DNA of 64,000 nucleotides, taken from contig JQKK01000003.1 of assembly GCA_000746015.1 (NCBI GenBank), positions 186,001-250,000 on the forward strand, read 5' to 3'. Source of the DNA: Lachnospiraceae bacterium MA2020 (GTDB taxonomy: Bacteria > Bacillota > Clostridia > Lachnospirales > Lachnospiraceae). Shown one piece after another: positions 1 to 7,697 of this stretch (position 1 is the first letter of the stretch; each line of letters starts with the position of its first letter). The position numbers and the translations under genes are program-made. Under the pieces are notes generated by a model. It was not told the DNA's origin. It worked only from the letters and a program-made list of their open reading frames with translations, and ran no database searches.

Positions 1-1619
1 GAATTGTCAGCATGCTTACCCAAAATGGAACCAATCCTGCCGTAGTGCTTAAGGCATTTGACTTTTTGACACGACTTGATAATTTCATGGCAGGCATACT
101 GGACGTCAAGGAAGTAGTATATTTCCTCACAGTAATAGCACTTATGCTGTTTCTTACATATCAGTCGATCATGAAGCGCCGTTACAGCGTTTCGAGAAAC
201 ACACTTTCACTTTCAGTGTATTCAAACAGTGTTATCGTTATAGCAATCGCTATAGCTGTTGTAGTAAATCTTTTTGTAGGTCAGATCCCATCAGTATATG
301 CAGAGCATGATATGACAAAGGGTGGAGTCTTCACACTTACAGAGGATTCAAAGAAATTTATGGCATCTTTAGATGATGAGGTAACAATATATGTGCTTGG
401 CACAGAGAAGATGCTTGAAAACTACAATTACAAAGAAGTAGTAAATACACTTAAGCAGTACAGTGAGATTTCTAAAAATGTAAAAGTTGTTTACAAAGAT
501 CCTACACTTGACCCGACTTTTGCGCAGCAGTACACAACTGAAAACGTAACTATCGGTTCACTTATCGTAGTTTCAGGGGATAGGTCAAAGGTTGTAAATG
601 CATCAGATCTTTATGAGACAGACATTGACTATACTACATATCAGCAGACAAGAAGTGCATATGACGGCGAAGGTCAGATAACATCTGCAATATCATTTGT
701 AACTTCTGACAACATGCCAAAACTTTATGTGATATCAGGTCACAATGAGGCAAGTCTTTCAGATTTCCAGAGGCTTGAGAAGGCTGTTAATAAGCAGAAT
801 CTTGATGTTGAAGAGCTTAAGCTTATAGCAAGCGATTCTATTCCGTCAGATGCATCTGCGATAATGATACTTTCACCTGAAAGTGATTATTCTGCTGATG
901 ATACAAAGAAAGTGCTTGATTACCTCAAAGATGGAGGAAAGGCAATAATTTCCCTCAACTATACGACAGAAGGAACTCCTAATCTTGATTCAGTCCTTGC
1001 ATACTATGGAATTAATCATGAGAATGGAATCGTGTTTGAGAACGATCAGTCACACATGGTTCAGAATCCGATATACCTTCTTCCTGATGTGAAGAGCTCT
1101 ACAATTACAAATTCACTTATGGCAGACAATATCCCTGCACTTGTGCCGCAGGCATCGGGCTTTAGCATTTCATCTGATGCAGCTCCATCTACTGCAGAGG
1201 TGGAAGAGGCTCTTGTGACTTCATCGGGAGCATACCTCAAAAAGAATGTAAGCCAGTCAGAGACTGCCGGTAAGGCAGAGGGCGATATTGATGGACCATT
1301 TGATATAGCACTTTATGTGACAGATACTATATCTGACAACAAGATCGCTAAAGTTGCGGCTTTTTCAACTGACTATCTTTTTGCAGATCAGATGGATATG
1401 CAGGTTGCCGGAGCGAATGTAGAGATGGTAACAAATGCTCTCAACGATATGATAGAGCAGAAAGTCAACTCAACTATACCGGCAAAGAGCTTTGAAAGCT
1501 CGGCAATAGTAGTGAGCGGATCTTCGGTAATGCTGCTTGCGTTTATCTTTGTAGTAGCACTTCCGCTTATTGTGCTTGTTGGAGGCATAGTTGTCTGGTA
1601 TAGGAGGAGAAAGCGCTGA
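1..1619 (+). CDS. ABC exporter permease C-terminus fused to GldG-like auxiliary domain (5' partial)
   Basis: The frame is open to the left edge of the window, so the N-terminus is missing. The first visible residues (about 1-60) look like the last part of an ABC-2 permease, ending in a membrane segment and a basic MKRRY turn. A second membrane segment follows, then a long extracytoplasmic region of the GldG/ABC_transp_aux type (about residues 100-490), a C-terminal membrane helix and an RRRKR stop-transfer tail. The likely role is the membrane part of an ATP-driven exporter whose ATPase would lie upstream. The stop overlaps the start of the next gene, so the two are probably translated together. 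The family call is good; the substrate is unknown. Confidence 0.75.
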   Translation, partial: IVSMLTQNGTNPAVVLKAFDFLTRLDNFMAGILDVKEVVYFLTVIALMLFLTYQSIMKRRYSVSRNTLSLSVYSNSVIVIAIAIAVVVNLFVGQIPSVYAEHDMTKGGVFTLTEDSKKFMASLDDEVTIYVLGTEKMLENYNYKEVVNTLKQYSEISKNVKVVYKDPTLDPTFAQQYTTENVTIGSLIVVSGDRSKVVNASDLYETDIDYTTYQQTRSAYDGEGQITSAISFVTSDNMPKLYVISGHNEASLSDFQRLEKAVNKQNLDVEELKLIASDSIPSDASAIMILSPESDYSADDTKKVLDYLKDGGKAIISLNYTTEGTPNLDSVLAYYGINHENGIVFENDQSHMVQNPIYLLPDVKSSTITNSLMADNIPALVPQASGFSISSDAAPSTAEVEEALVTSSGAYLKKNVSQSETAGKAEGDIDGPFDIALYVTDTISDNKIAKVAAFSTDYLFADQMDMQVAGANVEMVTNALNDMIEQKVNSTIPAKSFESSAIVVSGSSVMLLAFIFVVALPLIVLVGGIVVWYRRRKR

Positions 1620-2176
1620 TGGAAGGTAAGCAGATCAGAAATCTGGTTATAATGCTTTTAGTGCTTATAGTGTGTATAGCCGGATATTTTGGAATGAAGG
1701 GCTTTAAGGAAAAAACAGAGGCTGCTGAGGAGGCAGCTTCTGAAGAAGTAAAGACAGAGCTCTTTGACAGTGTAAGTGCAAATGACATTGAAAGCATCTC
1801 ATGGAAATATGAAGGAGAAGATGTAAGCATCACCAAGGGCGATAATGACGTATGGTTTTGTGATTCAGTAAGCTTAAATGAAGGCAAGCCTTCAAGCTGG
1901 AAATCAGATATCACAGGTCTCAGTGCAACCAATACGATCACAGGAGATGATGTAAATCTTGACAGCTTTGGACTTACGGAACCGTCAAATGTGATCACAG
2001 CTTCATTAAAGGACGGAAAGACTATAAGCATTGCGATAGGTATCCAAAACGAGATCACGAATGAATATTACTGCTATATAAATGGTGATAAGAGCACAGT
2101 ATATACCATATCATCAACGTTAGCCAACGATTTCAATGCAAGTCCGAAAGATTATCTTGCAGATAAAACAGAATAA
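1619..2176 (+). CDS. DUF4340 domain membrane-anchored protein
   Basis: This 185-residue protein has one N-terminal membrane helix (about residues 8-27), an acidic linker rich in Glu and Ala, and an extracytoplasmic domain like DUF4340. DUF4340 proteins commonly follow GldG-like genes, and here the ATG overlaps the upstream TGA (ATGA-type junction). It is shorter than many DUF4340 proteins, which often carry two or more copies of the domain. It probably works with the exporter encoded just upstream. The function is not established. Confidence 0.7.
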   Translation: MEGKQIRNLVIMLLVLIVCIAGYFGMKGFKEKTEAAEEAASEEVKTELFDSVSANDIESISWKYEGEDVSITKGDNDVWFCDSVSLNEGKPSSWKSDITGLSATNTITGDDVNLDSFGLTEPSNVITASLKDGKTISIAIGIQNEITNEYYCYINGDKSTVYTISSTLANDFNASPKDYLADKTE

Positions 2177-2254
2177 AGCAAAGTATCTTTTCATAACCTC
2201 ACTTTTGTGATATAGTAAACTTTATGTCTACTATGGAAACATCGATATCGCGAA

Positions 2255-2283
2255 TTGACATTTGTTCATATGTGATGATATCG
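2255..2283 (+). promoter_or_regulatory. possible promoter of gltX
   Basis: A perfect TTGACA stands at 2255-2260. The -10 about 17 bases downstream is poor (ATATCG-like), so this is only a weak promoter candidate. It sits in the 139-base gap before gltX, where a promoter is expected. Confidence 0.3.
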
Positions 2284-2315
2284 AAAGAATCATAAAAGTG
2301 AGGTTTTATTTTAAA

Positions 2316-3776
2316 ATGGCAAAGGTTAGAACAAGATTTGCACCAAGTCCAACAGGAAGGATGCACGTTGGAAATTTAAGAACAGCGCTTTACGCATATC
2401 TCATTACAAGACATGCCGGCGGAGACTTTCTTCTTCGTATCGAGGATACAGACCAGAATAGAGAAGTAGAAGGAGCCGTTGATATCATCAACAGGACTCT
2501 TGCAGCAACAGGTCTTGAGCATGACGAAGGTCCGGATAAGGATGGCGGCGTAGGTCCTTACGTACAGTCAGAGCGTGTTAAGAGTGGACTTTACATGGAG
2601 TATGCAAAGAAGCTTGTTGAGAAGGGTGAAGCATATTACTGCTTCTGTACTCCCGAGAGACTTGACAGCCTCAGACAGAAGGTTGAGGGTACTGATAAGG
2701 AGATCACAGTTTATGACAAGCACTGTCTCCACCTTTCAAAGGAAGAAGTAGAGGCTAATCTTGCAGCCGGAATGCCTTTTGTTATTCGTCAGAACAATCC
2801 TACTGAGGGTACAACAACATTCCATGACGATATCTATGGCGATATCACGGTCGATAATTCAGAGCTTGATGACATGATTCTTATTAAGTCAGATGGCTTC
2901 CCTACATATAACTTTGCAAACGTTGTAGATGACCATCTTATGGGCATCACACATGTTGTACGCGGTAATGAGTACCTTTCTTCATCACCTAAGTACAATC
3001 GTCTTTATGAGGCATTTGGATGGGAAGTACCTGAGTACATCCACTGCCCACTTATCACTGATGAGGATCATAAGAAGCTTTCAAAGAGAAGCGGACATTC
3101 TTCATTTGAGGATCTTCTTGAGCAGGGATTCCTTTCAGAGGCTATCGTTAATTTCGTAGCACTTCTTGGATGGTCACCTGAGGACAACCAGGAGATCATG
3201 TCTTTGGATGAGCTTATACAGAAGTTTGATTATCACCACATCAACAAGAGCCCTGCTGTATTTGATTATGGCAAGCTTAAGTGGATGAACAGTGAGTACA
3301 TAAAGAAGATGGACTTTGAGAAGTTCTATGAGATGGCTGAGCCATACATCAAGGCAGTCGTAACAAAGCCTTATGACTTAAAGAAGATCGCAAAGATGGT
3401 TCAGACTCGTATCGAGGTGTTCCCTGATATTGCAGGACACATTGACTTCTTTGAGGAGCTTCCTGATTACGATATTTCTATGTATACTCACAAGAAGATG
3501 AAGACTACTCCTGAAATCTCACTTGAGGTACTTACAGAGCTTCTTCCTATCCTTGAGGCTACTGATGATTACAGCAATGACGCGCTTTATGAGCTTATCA
3601 AGGGCTATGTTGAGAAGAAGGGCTGCAAGAATGGACAGGCTCTCTGGCCAATCCGTACTGCAGTTTCCGGTAAGCAGATGACACCGGGCGGTGCAACAGA
3701 GCTTATGGAAGTACTTGGTAAAGAGGAGTCTTTGGCACGTATCCGTAAGGGAATCGAAAAGTTATCAAATAATTAA
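2316..3776 (+). CDS. gltX: glutamyl-tRNA synthetase
   Basis: Charges tRNA(Glu) with glutamate in the cytoplasm. The class I signature is clear: [11 protein letters not shown] near the N-terminus (HIGH-like) and KKLSKRSG in the middle (KMSKS-like). The length from ATG 2316 is 486 residues, normal for the family. An upstream in-frame ATG at 2262 would add 18 residues unlike any GltX and lacks a ribosome site. The start at 2316 follows a GTGAGG-like site and begins the conserved [14 protein letters not shown]. It is probably transcribed alone, since a strong terminator follows. Confidence 0.96.
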   Translation: MAKVRTRFAPSPTGRMHVGNLRTALYAYLITRHAGGDFLLRIEDTDQNREVEGAVDIINRTLAATGLEHDEGPDKDGGVGPYVQSERVKSGLYMEYAKKLVEKGEAYYCFCTPERLDSLRQKVEGTDKEITVYDKHCLHLSKEEVEANLAAGMPFVIRQNNPTEGTTTFHDDIYGDITVDNSELDDMILIKSDGFPTYNFANVVDDHLMGITHVVRGNEYLSSSPKYNRLYEAFGWEVPEYIHCPLITDEDHKKLSKRSGHSSFEDLLEQGFLSEAIVNFVALLGWSPEDNQEIMSLDELIQKFDYHHINKSPAVFDYGKLKWMNSEYIKKMDFEKFYEMAEPYIKAVVTKPYDLKKIAKMVQTRIEVFPDIAGHIDFFEELPDYDISMYTHKKMKTTPEISLEVLTELLPILEATDDYSNDALYELIKGYVEKKGCKNGQALWPIRTAVSGKQMTPGGATELMEVLGKEESLARIRKGIEKLSNN

Positions 3777-3787
3777 TGGAAGTATAG

Positions 3788-3815
3788 GCCCGTCAGATGC
3801 GTCTGGCGGGCTTTT
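3788..3815 (+). terminator. intrinsic terminator after gltX
   Basis: A 10-bp stem (GCCCGTCAGA with TCTGGCGGGC, one G-U pair) closes a TGCG loop and is followed by TTTT. It lies 11 bases after the gltX stop. A very similar stem is used in the terminator at 4846. Confidence 0.85.
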
Positions 3816-3878
3816 CATATTTACCCTAAGATGTAGAATGATACGAAAACACTTTTGGATTGAAATGAGGTATAATTA

Positions 3879-4508
3879 ATGACAACTGATGCTATAATTC
3901 TTGACGTAGACGGAACGATCTGGGACTCGACCGCGATAGTTGCTGATGCCTGGAACGAGGCGGCAAGAGAAATGAATGCTGATTATGAGGAAATAACTTC
4001 TGATGTACTTAAGAATTACTTTGGTAAAACAATGGAAGATATTGCGGCAGGATTATTCAGTAAAGTAGAAATAAATGAAAGATACAAGCTTATGCGACTT
4101 TGCGAAGAGAAGGAACAATCATATCTTCAGTCAGACCCTTGCAATATCACTTATGATGGTGTTAAAGCTACCGTAAAAGATCTTTCAAAGTACGTAAATA
4201 TTTATGTTGTAAGCAACTGTCAAAAAGGCTATATAGAGCTTATGCTTGAAAAAACCGGAATGTCAGAATACATTACAGATTTTGAATGCTATGGAAATAC
4301 CGGAAACGGCAAAGCGGATAATATTAAGCTTTTGATCCAGAGAAATAATATTAAAAATCCTGTCTATGTTGGTGATACCAGTGGCGATGCAGCTGCCTGT
4401 AAGGAAGCCGGTGTGCCGTTTATTTTTGCCTCATATGGGTTTGGAAATGTAGATGAATATGCTGCTAAAATAGATAGTTTTTCAGAACTTGTGGCACTTT
4501 TTAGATAA
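3879..4508 (+). CDS. HAD-family phosphatase (phosphoglycolate phosphatase-like)
   Basis: A 209-residue HAD hydrolase of subfamily I. Motif I, LDVDGTIWDS, at residues 8-17 carries the nucleophilic Asp. Motif II lies near VSNC and motif III/IV near VGDTSGDAAACKEAG. It should remove phosphate from a small molecule such as phosphoglycolate or a sugar phosphate; the substrate cannot be read from the sequence. The start has an AATGAGG ribosome site. It is 12 bases from the next gene and probably shares its transcript. Confidence 0.85.
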   Translation: MTTDAIILDVDGTIWDSTAIVADAWNEAAREMNADYEEITSDVLKNYFGKTMEDIAAGLFSKVEINERYKLMRLCEEKEQSYLQSDPCNITYDGVKATVKDLSKYVNIYVVSNCQKGYIELMLEKTGMSEYITDFECYGNTGNGKADNIKLLIQRNNIKNPVYVGDTSGDAAACKEAGVPFIFASYGFGNVDEYAAKIDSFSELVALFR

Positions 4509-4520
4509 AAGGAGGACTTT

Positions 4521-4829
4521 ATGATTAAAATTTACGGAACAGAGCTTTGCAAGGACTGTGTGGCGTTCAAGGCAAGTCTCGATGCTAACGGTGTGGAATA
4601 CGATTTTAGAGATATCAGCAGCGATCTGAAAGCACTTAAAGAATTTATTCTTCTTCGTGATACAGACCACGTATTTGACGAAATACGCGGAACCGGTGCT
4701 ATTGGCATACCTGCTGTAGTATCGGAAGATGGCAGTGTAGTAATTGACTGGGAAGGATACCTTAAAGAGCATGGTTATAGGGCAGTGCAGGAGAGTGCTG
4801 CGTGTGGTATTGATGGCAAAGGGTGCTGA
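4521..4829 (+). CDS. glutaredoxin-like thiol protein
   Basis: A 102-residue thioredoxin-fold protein with a CKDC active site at residues 10-13 (glutaredoxins usually have CPYC or CxxC here) and a GIPAVV cis-proline motif. The last residues hold two more cysteines (ACGIDGKGC), which may bind metal or form a second disulfide. It has an AGGAGG ribosome site and follows the HAD gene closely. The likely role is disulfide exchange or thiol-linked reduction in the cytoplasm. The exact partner is unknown. Confidence 0.75.
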   Translation: MIKIYGTELCKDCVAFKASLDANGVEYDFRDISSDLKALKEFILLRDTDHVFDEIRGTGAIGIPAVVSEDGSVVIDWEGYLKEHGYRAVQESAACGIDGKGC

Positions 4830-4845
4830 ATATGATAAATAAAGA

Positions 4846-4879
4846 GCCCGTCAGATGTATATACGTCTGACGGACTTTT
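4846..4879 (+). terminator. intrinsic terminator after the glutaredoxin-like gene
   Basis: A stem of about 12 bp (CCGTCAGATGT with ACGTCTGACGG, allowing a G-U pair and one mismatch near the base) is followed by CTTTTG. Its sequence repeats the stem used after gltX. Confidence 0.8.
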
Positions 4880-4911
4880 GCTGCCTGGTAAAGGTATGAC
4901 TTTTCCAAAAA

Positions 4912-5883
4912 TCAATTTGAAACAATTTCTAGGATAGCCTCGATTATTTCCGGATTTTTATATTCCACTCCATCTAATCCATATGTCATTGCATAGCTGA
5001 AATTTTCTGCCATACATTCTTCAGGATCTATTACATATTCTGTATTCTCGCCAAATACATCCCAGAAATTTGATGCATCCTCCGGAAGATAAAACGTGTT
5101 ACTTCCATCAATAGGTACTAGTGCTGTGCCCATACAATCAAAAAAGTTGTCGTCTACGTTTTCATAAGGTTTCAAAGCTATAAGCGCAGTGTAGCAATCC
5201 TTCATCTCCCCATTAATATTGAATGAAGCATATGAATTATGGTGCTCTACATCGGGATTGGATATGTATTTTTCATACACAGCTGGTGGTATCTCAAAAT
5301 CCTTATCGTTTATTGTGAAATGAATTATGCTATACATTTTCTTTCTGAAATCAGGATTATTTCTTGTCAGACAATGGAATAATTCGTGCCACATGATTTG
5401 CTTTGCCCACATTTTTTCCTCGGGATCATCGCTGGTGAGTCCTTCAATCCAGTAATCTCCAAAATAAATATGCGTTTTGTGCGTATAGGCACCAGATCCA
5501 CCCTCCTCGTTTTGAGTGGACTTGATCAGCACTATTTCATCAGTCGGAGGAAGAGTATATTTGTTTTTCGCTAAATCAGTCTCCATGTCCTGGATAAGCT
5601 TTTTAATAGCTTCTTTCTCTTCATCCGAATACTCAAGCATCTGTGAGGCTCCATATTCTTTCAATTCTTCAATTGTGCCATTTTTGTTATTAAGCTTATA
5701 CTGTAGCTCGCATTTGCTGAAACCGCTTAAATACTCATCATTTGCCAGATAGCATTCGACGGCTTCCTTTCTATCTGCAAAATGATACTTGATCTTACCA
5801 GTGGTTTTACTTCCACATGCTGTAAGCATCATTGCAGAAAAAGCTACTGTTAAAACAGATATAATTCTCTTTTTTATTCTCAT
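4912..5883 (-). CDS. lipoprotein with zinc-metallopeptidase (HExxH) signature
   Basis: From the start at 5883 the protein is 323 residues, with a lipoprotein signal ending in LTACG. The chosen ATG follows a strong GAGGAGGGG site; an upstream ATG at 5928 has none and would bury the signal peptide. The mature part contains MWHELFHCL, a gluzincin-type HExxH motif, and later EECMAENF, which could supply the third zinc ligand. It is therefore probably a secreted, lipid-anchored metallopeptidase. No close family was recognised. It stands alone on the minus strand between convergent genes and accessory debris. Confidence 0.65.
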   Translation of the reverse strand: MRIKKRIISVLTVAFSAMMLTACGSKTTGKIKYHFADRKEAVECYLANDEYLSGFSKCELQYKLNNKNGTIEELKEYGASQMLEYSDEEKEAIKKLIQDMETDLAKNKYTLPPTDEIVLIKSTQNEEGGSGAYTHKTHIYFGDYWIEGLTSDDPEEKMWAKQIMWHELFHCLTRNNPDFRKKMYSIIHFTINDKDFEIPPAVYEKYISNPDVEHHNSYASFNINGEMKDCYTALIALKPYENVDDNFFDCMGTALVPIDGSNTFYLPEDASNFWDVFGENTEYVIDPEECMAENFSYAMTYGLDGVEYKNPEIIEAILEIVSN

Positions 5884-5987
5884 TATGCCCCCTCCTCGAT
5901 TAAAGATATTATGTTTCAATTCTATCATCTGAGGATATGTATGAAAAGTCCATTATCATGAGTTGATCGTCTATCACCTTACTCCGG

Positions 5988-6302
5988 ATGGAGCGGAAAA
6001 GTTACAGGTATATTGCTGAACGGCTCGGTCTTTACGTCAACACAGTCAAATCGTACTGCGCACGGCATGATCTAGGCGATAACCGCATCATGGGGCCATT
6101 ACCATCACGGAACACCCGGCTCAAGCCAAAGAGAGAACCACATCCACTTATCGGGTACTGCATAGAATGCGGCACGGTCTTTAAGCAATGCAAGAATGGC
6201 TCCCGGAAGTTTTGCAGCCTCGAGTGCTACCACATCTATCAAAGGAATAGTAAAAATTCTTCTTTGCAAGAACTATTTTTGCAATCTGAACATAGGTATT
6301 AA
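5988..6302 (+). pseudogene. truncated HTH/zinc-ribbon gene of mobile-element type
   Basis: The frame encodes an HTH segment (YRYIAERLGLYVNTVKSYC) and a zinc-ribbon-like CIECG...FCSLEC pair. This pairing is typical of small proteins carried beside recombinases on conjugative elements. The normal N-terminal part before the HTH is absent, and no good ribosome site precedes ATG 5988. From base 6247 the reading frame runs into the 260-bp copy of the AraC gene on the other strand, so the last roughly 18 residues are foreign. It is best read as a broken gene from a lost element. No recombinase remains nearby. Confidence 0.55.
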
Positions 6303-6506
6303 ACCCGAGAGAGAATAAGCTCTTAAGCTCACGGCTCAGGTAGCTCTGGCTTACTCCGCAGGCATCGGCGGCTTCGGAGAGTGTAAGCTCTTTATAGATA
6401 TTTTTGTCAATATAGTTAAAAAGACTGCTGAACTGAGGCCTCTTTTGCAGACATCTCTGACGATATATTTCATCAAACAGATCGTAGAGTGCGAATGAAA
6501 GATGAT
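6247..6506 (-). pseudogene. duplicated internal fragment of the AraC-family regulator gene
   Basis: This 260-bp stretch matches 9724-9983 base for base without gaps. I count 6 differences (about 98% identity). It corresponds to roughly codons 210-295 of the AraC-type regulator at 9574-10608, covering the first half of the DNA-binding domain. Neither the N-terminal nor the last HTH part is present and flanking sequence differs sharply on both sides. It cannot make a functional regulator. The high identity points to a recent duplication. Confidence 0.9.
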
Positions 6507-6547
6507 CTGATGGTTTTTTGTGTTTTTTTAAAAGAACAATAAATTCA

Positions 6548-6576
6548 TTGAAAAGTCACCGTTTAAGACATAATAT
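6548..6576 (+). promoter_or_regulatory. sigma-A type promoter of the superoxide reductase gene
   Basis: TTGAAA at 6548-6553 and TAATAT at 6571-6576 are separated by 17 bases, about 50 bases before the start codon. Confidence 0.6.
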
Positions 6577-6625
6577 TATTGATGAAGGTATTTTATTCTA
6601 TCATGTATGTTGAGGAGGTGGCTCA

Positions 6626-6994
6626 ATGAAGTTTTATCGTTGTAAGAAGTGCGGAAAGATCATAGCAATCGTGGAAGAAACCAAGGTTCCAACTATGTGT
6701 TGTGGAGAAGCCATGGAGGAGTTGGTTCCGGGAACAGTAGATGCTGCTACTGAAAAACATGTTCCGGTATGTGAAGTAGAGGGGAATATCGTTACCGTTA
6801 AAGTCGGCAGTGTAGAGCATCCTATGTTGGATGAGCATTATATCCAGTGGATCGCCATCAAGACTAAGAATGGTAATCAGAGAAAGGTATTAAAGCCCGG
6901 TGAAGCACCTGTAGCTAAATTTGCAATTATCGAGGGAGACGAAGTGCAGGAGGTATACGAATACTGCAATCTGCATGGATTGTGGAAAGCCTGA
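6626..6994 (+). CDS. dfx: desulfoferrodoxin (superoxide reductase)
   Basis: A 122-residue two-domain superoxide reductase. The N-terminal desulforedoxin domain has four iron ligands, Cys6, Cys9, Cys25 and Cys26. The C-terminal domain has the catalytic iron site: Glu43-Lys44-His45, His65, His71, and Cys114 with His117 in CNLHG. It reduces superoxide to peroxide without making oxygen, a typical oxygen defence in anaerobes, using rubredoxin or a similar donor. The start follows a strong GAGGAGG site, and the gene has its own promoter and terminator. It sits intact within decayed accessory DNA. Confidence 0.93.
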   Translation: MKFYRCKKCGKIIAIVEETKVPTMCCGEAMEELVPGTVDAATEKHVPVCEVEGNIVTVKVGSVEHPMLDEHYIQWIAIKTKNGNQRKVLKPGEAPVAKFAIIEGDEVQEVYEYCNLHGLWKA

Positions 6995-7037
6995 GGACTT
7001 CGTGGCAATAACTACAAAAGAATTATTATTTTAATAA

Positions 7038-7080
7038 AAACCTTCATGCCATTGGTTGATCGTGGCATGAAGGTTTTTTG
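7038..7080 (+). terminator. intrinsic terminator after dfx
   Basis: A perfect 13-bp stem (AAACCTTCATGCC at 7038-7050 with its complement at 7064-7076) is followed by TTT. Confidence 0.88.
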
Positions 7081-7102
7081 ATTTTTAAAATGGAATTAGG
7101 TA

Positions 7103-7158
7103 CTTTCTCGCTATAAAAGTAAATTTTGATAGCGAAAAAGAAATTGACTTTTTCGCTA
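7103..7158. repeat. three alternating inverted copies of a CTTTTTCGCTA motif, probable AbiEi operator
   Basis: CTTTCTCGCTAT at 7103-7114 is inverted at 7129-7140 (one mismatch). The latter is perfectly inverted again at 7148-7158 (11 of 11). The set lies directly before the remains of an abiEi gene. AbiEi antitoxins are known to repress their own promoters by binding inverted repeats, so a relict operator is the simplest reading. Confidence 0.6.
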
Positions 7159-7548
7159 CAAAATCATTTTTTCACATGAGACTGCATTATACATCCATAA
7201 TCTGTCGGACAGGGAACCTTTTTCTCCGGTAATAACTGTAGTTCGTGGATATAATGCGAAACATTTGAAAGATATAGGTGTTGTAGTGCATACTGTAAGA
7301 CCAGAGTGGTTGGAAATTGGACTTACAATGGCACAGACATTTGCGGGGAATAGCGTTCGTATTTATGATAGGGAACGCTGCATCTGCGATATTATAAAGA
7401 ATAAAAAAAGATGGATATTCAAGTATTTCAAATGGCTATAACATTTTATTTTTCTGATAAAGAAAAGAATATTCATAACCTCATGGAATATGTCCAGATG
7501 ATGGGAATTTCAGAAAAGGTGAGACAATATACTGAGGTGCTGTTATGA
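7148..7548 (+). pseudogene. abiEi: decayed AbiEi-family antitoxin gene
   Basis: From 7148 one frame encodes an AbiEi-like segment containing FSHETALYIHNLSD, VITVVRGYN and VRIYDRERCICDII. After a run of seven A bases at 7403-7409 the frame breaks, and the family's C-terminus continues in another frame from 7411 (DKEKNIHNLMEYV, then KVRQYTEVLL), stopping at 7548. One missing A in that run restores a single frame. The N-terminal winged-helix part is also missing, so the gene is doubly broken. AbiEi is the antitoxin and repressor of the AbiE type IV system. Confidence 0.8.
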
Positions 7549-7616
7549 TAAATAGTTCAACAGCCGTAAAGGCTAGGATAAAAAACAGAGCAGGCGGAAA
7601 GATAGAAATACATTAA
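7545..7616 (+). pseudogene. abiEii: truncated start of an AbiEii toxin gene
   Basis: The ATG overlaps the abiEi stop by four bases (ATGA), the normal arrangement of abiE operons. The frame starts MINSSTAVKARIKNRA, resembling the start of AbiEii-like nucleotidyltransferase toxins, then stops after 23 codons. The nucleotidyltransferase core is gone. The call rests on position and a short match, so it is tentative. Confidence 0.5.
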
Positions 7617-7625
7617 AGGACACAG

Positions 7626-7654
7626 TTGATTTATATTTCAAAATACACTATAAT
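7626..7654 (+). promoter_or_regulatory. sigma-A type promoter of the helicase gene
   Basis: TTGATT at 7626-7631 and a perfect TATAAT at 7649-7654 are 17 bases apart, about 45 bases before the start codon. Confidence 0.75.
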
Positions 7655-7697
7655 GCCTAACGTGCAAAATTTTGAAATAAAGGAATATTAGTTTTAT

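Noticed and set aside
3869-3874. Perfect TATAAT just before the HAD gene, suggesting a leaderless message
   Set aside because: It ends only 4 bases before the ATG, an AATGAGG ribosome site overlaps it, and no -35 is seen.
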